NCBI GenBank assembly: GCA_014058105.1
Contig: JACGCM010001011.1
Span: 2,423,501-2,487,500, forward strand
Direction of reading: 5' to 3'
DNA from: Kingdonia uniflora
Lineage: Eukaryota > Streptophyta > Magnoliopsida > Ranunculales > Circaeasteraceae
DNA length: 64,000 nt
The notes beneath the pieces were generated by a model that saw only the letters and a program-made list of their open reading frames with translations, was not told where the DNA came from and ran no database searches. Below are positions 59,820 through 64,000 of the stretch, piece after piece (within the stretch, counting starts at the first letter, position 1; each line of letters begins with the position of its first letter). The position numbers and the translations under genes were made by a program.

Positions 59820-61112
59820 TCAGCCTGAGAATAAATGCGGATAGTGCCTCCTCATATCGGCCGCCAACTTCTGGGTAGCCTCCTCTGGTCCATGGTGACT
59901 CTACTGGACTTTCACAAATGGAATAACCTTACTGCGAAGAACCTTTTCCTCGCGATCCAAAATATACTCTGGATGCTCGATATACGAGGCATCACTCTGA
60001 ACCTCTATCGGTTCCCAATCAATCACGTGAGTAGGATCCTGCTCATATTTCCTCAACATAGAAACGTGGAAGACGCTGTGAACTCTACTCAGCTGCGGCG
60101 GTAATGCTAATCGGTACCCTAACTCCCCAACTCTGTCCAGAATCTCGAATAGACCAATATATCTCGGAGCTAGCTTCCCTTTCTTCCTAAAACGCATCAC
60201 TCCCCTCATTGATGAAACCTTCAGCAAAACGTGATCCCCGATCTGAAACTCTAACGGTCTCCTGCGGGTGTCAGCATAACTCTTCTGTTGGTTCCGAGCT
60301 GTACGTAGTCGGTCCCTGATAATAGTAACTGGCTCTGTGGTCTCCCGAACTAAGTCTGGCCCCAGTAAACTCTGTTCACCAACCTCTGCCCAACTAAGCG
60401 GTGATCTGCACGGTCTGCCATATAAAGCCTCGTAAGGTGCCATCCCGATACTCGACTGAAAGCTGTTGTTGTAAGCGAACTCTGCCCAAGATAAGTACTC
60501 GTCCCAGCTGCCTTGAAGTCCAAAACACAAGCCCTAAGCATATCCTCAAGAATCTGGTTAACTCGCTCTGTCTGACCATCTGTCCGAGGGTGAAATGTTG
60601 TATTGAGATCCAGTCTAGTATTCATAGCTCGGTAAAAACTCTGCCAAAAGTTGCTGGTAAACATGGCATCTCTCTAACACAATAGACACTGGAGCCCCGT
60701 GTAAATGAACAATCTCCCTCACATATATCCTGCTCAACTCGTCAGTGGTCATAGTCGTGCGAACCAGAATGAAATGTGCTGATTTGGTCAATCGGTCCAC
60801 AATCACCCAAATAGAATTGTGTTGCTTCTTCGTCCGCGGTAAACCCGATATGAATTCCATCGTCACATGCTCCTATTTCCACTCTGGAATAGGAAAAGGT
60901 TTAAGTAGTCCTGCTAGTTTCTGATGCTCGGCCTTCACCTGTTGGCAAGTAAGACATTTGGAAAAAAAATCAGCTATCTCATGTTTTATATTGTCCCACC
61001 AATAATGTCTCGTCAGGTCCTGGTACATCTTTGTACCACCTGGATGAAAAGTATATCTCGAACCGTGAGCCTCGCTCAAAACCTCACACTTCAGTACCTC
61101 GGAACCTCGCAT
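59820..61112 (-). pseudogene. Chromovirus integrase and chromodomain, broken
   Basis: Zinc-finger part (61112-60873: YTFHPGGTKMYQDLTRHYWW, CLTCQQVKAEHQ), core (FISGLPRTKKQHNSIWVIVD, where the usual first catalytic Asp of MDF is Glu), the TDGQTERVNQILEDMLRACV block, then LAEFAYNNSF-like and YGRPCRSPLSW regions (60530 onward). The C-terminus carries a chromodomain-like stretch (SYIEHPEYILDREEKVLR). Frameshifts lie near 60680 and 60540. A TAG at 59901-59903 replaces the conserved Trp of the chromodomain (VQ*SHHGPEEA). The frame then runs on to the normal stop at 59820-59822. Chromodomains help target integration to heterochromatin; this one would be truncated. Confidence 0.88.
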
Positions 61113-61329
61113 GCATAATCTGCCCCTGTATCTGATGCTGCCATCTGAACTAGCTGTCTAATCTGGTCTGGTGTCGTCTGAAGCCCAAGACTGTAATATG
61201 TCGTCCTGCTGTTGTGCCTTAATAATCTGAGAAATCAACGAAGGCTAAACTCCCAGTGTCGCGATAAAACTACCCGGTATCTCTTGAACGTAAAATCAGT
61301 CCGTAATGCGCAATGTGATTAAGCATCGA

Positions 61330-63189
61330 CTAGTCACGAAACATCAGACGTGCAAGTAATCCCCTAGGCAAATGGCTCAAAGCGTCAGCCACCACGTTTG
61401 CCTTCCCTGGGTGATACAGCCAATCGACATCGTAGTCCTTCAGAAATTCCATCCATCTGCGTTGTCTCATGTTCAGCTCTTTCTGCGAGAAAAAATACCG
61501 TAAGCTCTTGTGATTGGAAAAGAGCTCGAATATCTCCCCATACAAGTATTGTCTCCAGATCTTCAGCGCATAAACCACTGCTGCCAACTCGAGGTCATGA
61601 GTAGGATAATTCCTCCTGTGTACCTTAAGTTGTCTCGAAGCATAAGCCACCACCTTGCCCTTCTGCATCAACACGCAACCAAGTCCACTAAGCGATGCAT
61701 TATTGTATACTTTATACCTCTATCCACGGGACAGAACAATCAGAACTGGTGCTGTCGTCAATCTCTTCTTCAACTCTGCAAAAGCTGAAGAACACCTGTC
61801 ATCCCAAACAAACCGAACGTCCTTCTGTGTCAAACGAATCAGAGGAGCTGCAATCCATGAAAAACCCTCAATGAATCTGCGATAATAACCTGCCAAACCC
61901 AGAAAACTGCGAATCTCTGTAACGCTTGTCGGCTGTGCCCAATCTGCAACTGCCGCAACCTTTGAAGGATCTACTGCAATTCCATACTTAGACACCACGT
62001 GCCCTAGGAATTTCACCTCCAACTGCCAAAATTCAAACTTCTCAAACTTTGCGAATAATACATTCTCCAGCAAGGTCTGTAGTGCAATCCTCAAATGTTC
62101 CTCGTGCTCTGCCTCGGTCTTCGAATAGATCAATATGTCATCGACAAACACATTGACAAACCGGTCAAGAAAAGGGTAGAAAACACGCTTCATCAAATCC
62201 ATAAAAGCTGCGGGCGCATTCATCAAACCAAACGGCATAACCAGAAACTCATAGTGTCCGTAACGAGTCTGAAAGGCTGCCTTCGAAACATCAGCTACCC
62301 TGATCCTCAGCTGGTGGTAACCCCATCTGAGATCAATCTTCAAAATGAACTGCGCTCCTCGAATTTGGTCAAACAAGTCCTCGATCCTCGGCAACGGATA
62401 TCTGTTCTTGATCGTGACTTTGTTTAACTCGCGGTAGTCAATACACAAACGCATCAAACCGTCTTTCTTCTTTGCGAACAAAACTGGAGCTCCCCACGGC
62501 GAAGTACTCGGCCGAATGAATCCCTGATACATCAACTTAGAAATCTGATCCTTCAATTCCTTCAGCTCAACAGGTGCCATGCGGTACGGTACCTTTGAAA
62601 TCGGTGTTGTACCAGGAACAAGATCTATGCCAAATTCAATCGCTCTCGTCGGCGGTAAACTGGGAATCTGCTGGAAAATGTCAGAATAGTCGCAAACGAC
62701 CGAAATTGAGCTAACTTCCACGCTCGAGGACTCTAACTCCAAGAAAGCTAATAAGCCATCCCCTGACTGTGCATGTTTCGATCTAGAGAACACGAATCGC
62801 CTTTCTCTGGGAATACGAAAGGTAGCCGTCTTCTCAAAGCAGTCTAAAGTGACCCGGTGCGTCGACAACCAATCCATGCCTAGGATGATGTCAAACTCAT
62901 GCATCGGCAAAACTAATAGATCTACTGATAGGACTCGACCACAAATAACTATCGGATAATCTCTACATATACGTGTGATAGACACCGAAGAATCTAGAGG
63001 AGTACCCACAGAAATCTCATCAATCAATAAGGAAGGCTCAAAGCCAATAATGCAGTGAAATGCAGATGCTATGAATGAATGCGATGCACCAGAATCGAAA
63101 AGAACACGAGCGGGCAAATAAAAAATATGGATTATACCTTCTACCACAAGTAGAGCGGTCTGAGCATCTCGCCTCCCGACTGCAAACAC
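61330..63189 (-). pseudogene. Chromovirus protease, RT and RNase H
   Basis: A 489-codon open stretch (63189-61720) holds the protease ([13 protein letters not shown], then [10 protein letters not shown]), RT ([32 protein letters not shown], [10 protein letters not shown] catalytic box) and the connection. RNase H continues in the same frame to 61330 ([40 protein letters not shown]) after a stop in the linker. Changes from the family: SGYHQ reads WGYHQ, the first RNase H Asp (TDAS) reads NNAS, and TDHKSL reads SNHKSL. These make the enzyme unlikely to work, although the frame is far better kept than in the Tat elements, suggesting a younger insertion. Confidence 0.92.
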
Positions 63190-63199
63190 TCTGCTCTGC

Positions 63200-64000
63200 C
63201 CACGACCCTGAACCTGGCCCTGCTGCTGTTCCGGATGTTGCGGTCTCTGAATACCTTGAGGTCCTAAAGCTAACTGTCTGCCCTGAGGACCCTGGAACGG
63301 TCTCTGCGGAAACTATTAAATCTGCTGAGGAGGTCGCGGCTGATATCCCACGGGACTCTGAAACTGTCTCGCTGGCTGTGGAAATCTGATTGGTTTAAGA
63401 CAATGCTGTTTGACGTTCCCCGTCTCCCCGCAGTTCCAACACTAACGTTAAACAGGTTGTGCTCTCTCAAAATACTGTCCCCCCGTAGCTCTAACTGACG
63501 TACCATCAAACCTCTGTCTCTTTGAACTCATGTTATCGTACTGTGTCTGTACCGCCTTACCCTTATTGGCTCTTTGGTCATGTTTCTGCTGGCTCCTCAA
63601 GTCCTTTGACTTGCGATCCTCGACGTCATTTTTTTCTAAAGCCAAAGCTTTAGACAAAACCTCTCTGTAAGTGCTAACACCAGAAGAGATCAAAAATCTC
63701 CTGAAGAATGGGCGAAGACCTTTTAAAAACTTTATCTTCTTCTGCTCCTCATCCTGAATGATGAGCGATGCATAACGAGCAAGCTCGTTGAAACGCTGGT
63801 CTTTTCTGGCAACGCTCATATCACCCTGCTCAAGTGCATAGAACTTTGAAATGCAGGCGTCCCTGTAGCTCTGCGGAAAATACTGCCCAAAGAATAGGTC
63901 CTGGAAAACTGCCCAAGGTATAGGAGTCTCCACCACCGTCTTCTTGGTTGTATCCCACCAATGATCTGCTTCTCTGTGTAGTACGTATGCTGCAAGTGTT
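63200..64000 (-). pseudogene. Chromovirus gag, C-terminal part
   Basis: Same reading frame as protease-RT. The Retrotrans_gag core is at about 64000-63700 (WAVFQDLFFGQYFPQSYRDA, KFYALEQGDMSV, FNELARYASLI). A basic linker follows, then a zinc knuckle CWNCGETGNVKQHC near 63435, in which the His of CCHC is Asn. Two stops lie just before the knuckle and two more near 63315. The N-terminal part is outside the window. Confidence 0.88.

Larger units (their letters stand above)
57688..64000 (-). mobile_element. Chromovirus (Tekay/Del-like Ty3/gypsy) on the minus strand, 5' part outside the window
   Basis: Contains a 3' LTR of about 2.1 kb, a polypurine tract and a gag-pol with integrase followed by a chromodomain-like C-terminus. 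It is inserted in family-2 copy B; the left flank pentamer is ACGAA (57683-57687). Its 5' LTR and the other target duplication lie beyond 64000. Confidence 0.9.

Overview
The window is nuclear DNA of a flowering plant, most likely a eudicot. It is AT-rich and almost entirely built of nested, decayed transposable elements: Ty3/gypsy elements of the Tat type, a chromovirus, Ty1/copia remnants and a CACTA-type DNA transposon carrying pieces of plant genes. I see no intact host gene, rRNA, tRNA, CRISPR array or bacterial-style operon. Nearly every coding region is broken by stops and frameshifts, so most are called pseudogenes. The species cannot be named from this sequence.

Layout. 1-16715 is a composite of two copies of one Tat-type family (family 1) in opposite orientation. 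A minus-strand copy supplies a 5' LTR (about 16150-16715), gag (14888-16075) and the 3' part of pol (497-3548). A plus-strand copy supplies the 3' part of pol (3549-6445), a 161-bp tandem array (6640-7615), a spliced antisense gene (about 7635-13962) and an LTR (14304 to about 14875). The two pol pieces form a nearly 3-kb-per-arm inverted repeat around a 141-bp loop.

17401-26225 looks like a non-autonomous CACTA element of about 8.8 kb. It has CACTA-like ends, a matching GCT target duplication and GCCACGG/CCGTGGC-rich subterminal arrays. Inside are a PPR fragment, a three-B3-domain gene of the At5g42700/Os01g0234100 type, and the PH plus ArfGAP exons of an AGD3/SFC-like ArfGAP. No transposase is visible.

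26627-38369 is a full-length Tat-type element (family 2) of about 11.7 kb: LTR, PBS, gag, protease, RT, RNase H, a second RNase H, integrase, a seven-copy 60-bp tandem array, an antisense spliced gene, polypurine tract and LTR. 38530-41090 is a minus-strand copia 5' end. 42626-45449 is a small copia-type element with two 668-bp LTRs and no pol. 45490-45990 resembles another CACTA end. 46000-46955 is a gag/LTR remnant. 46956-57687 is a second family-2 element, interrupted by a minus-strand Tekay/Del-like chromovirus (57688 to beyond 64000).

How the parts relate. In all three Tat-type blocks pol is followed by a tandem-repeat 3' untranslated region and then a multi-exon gene on the opposite strand. 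Splice sites of this gene are conserved between the two family-2 copies. Some of its protein is recognisable across both families, which argues that it is a real element-encoded gene. The strongest leads are the gene-carrying CACTA element, the conserved antisense gene, and the inverted pol repeat as a possible hairpin-RNA source.
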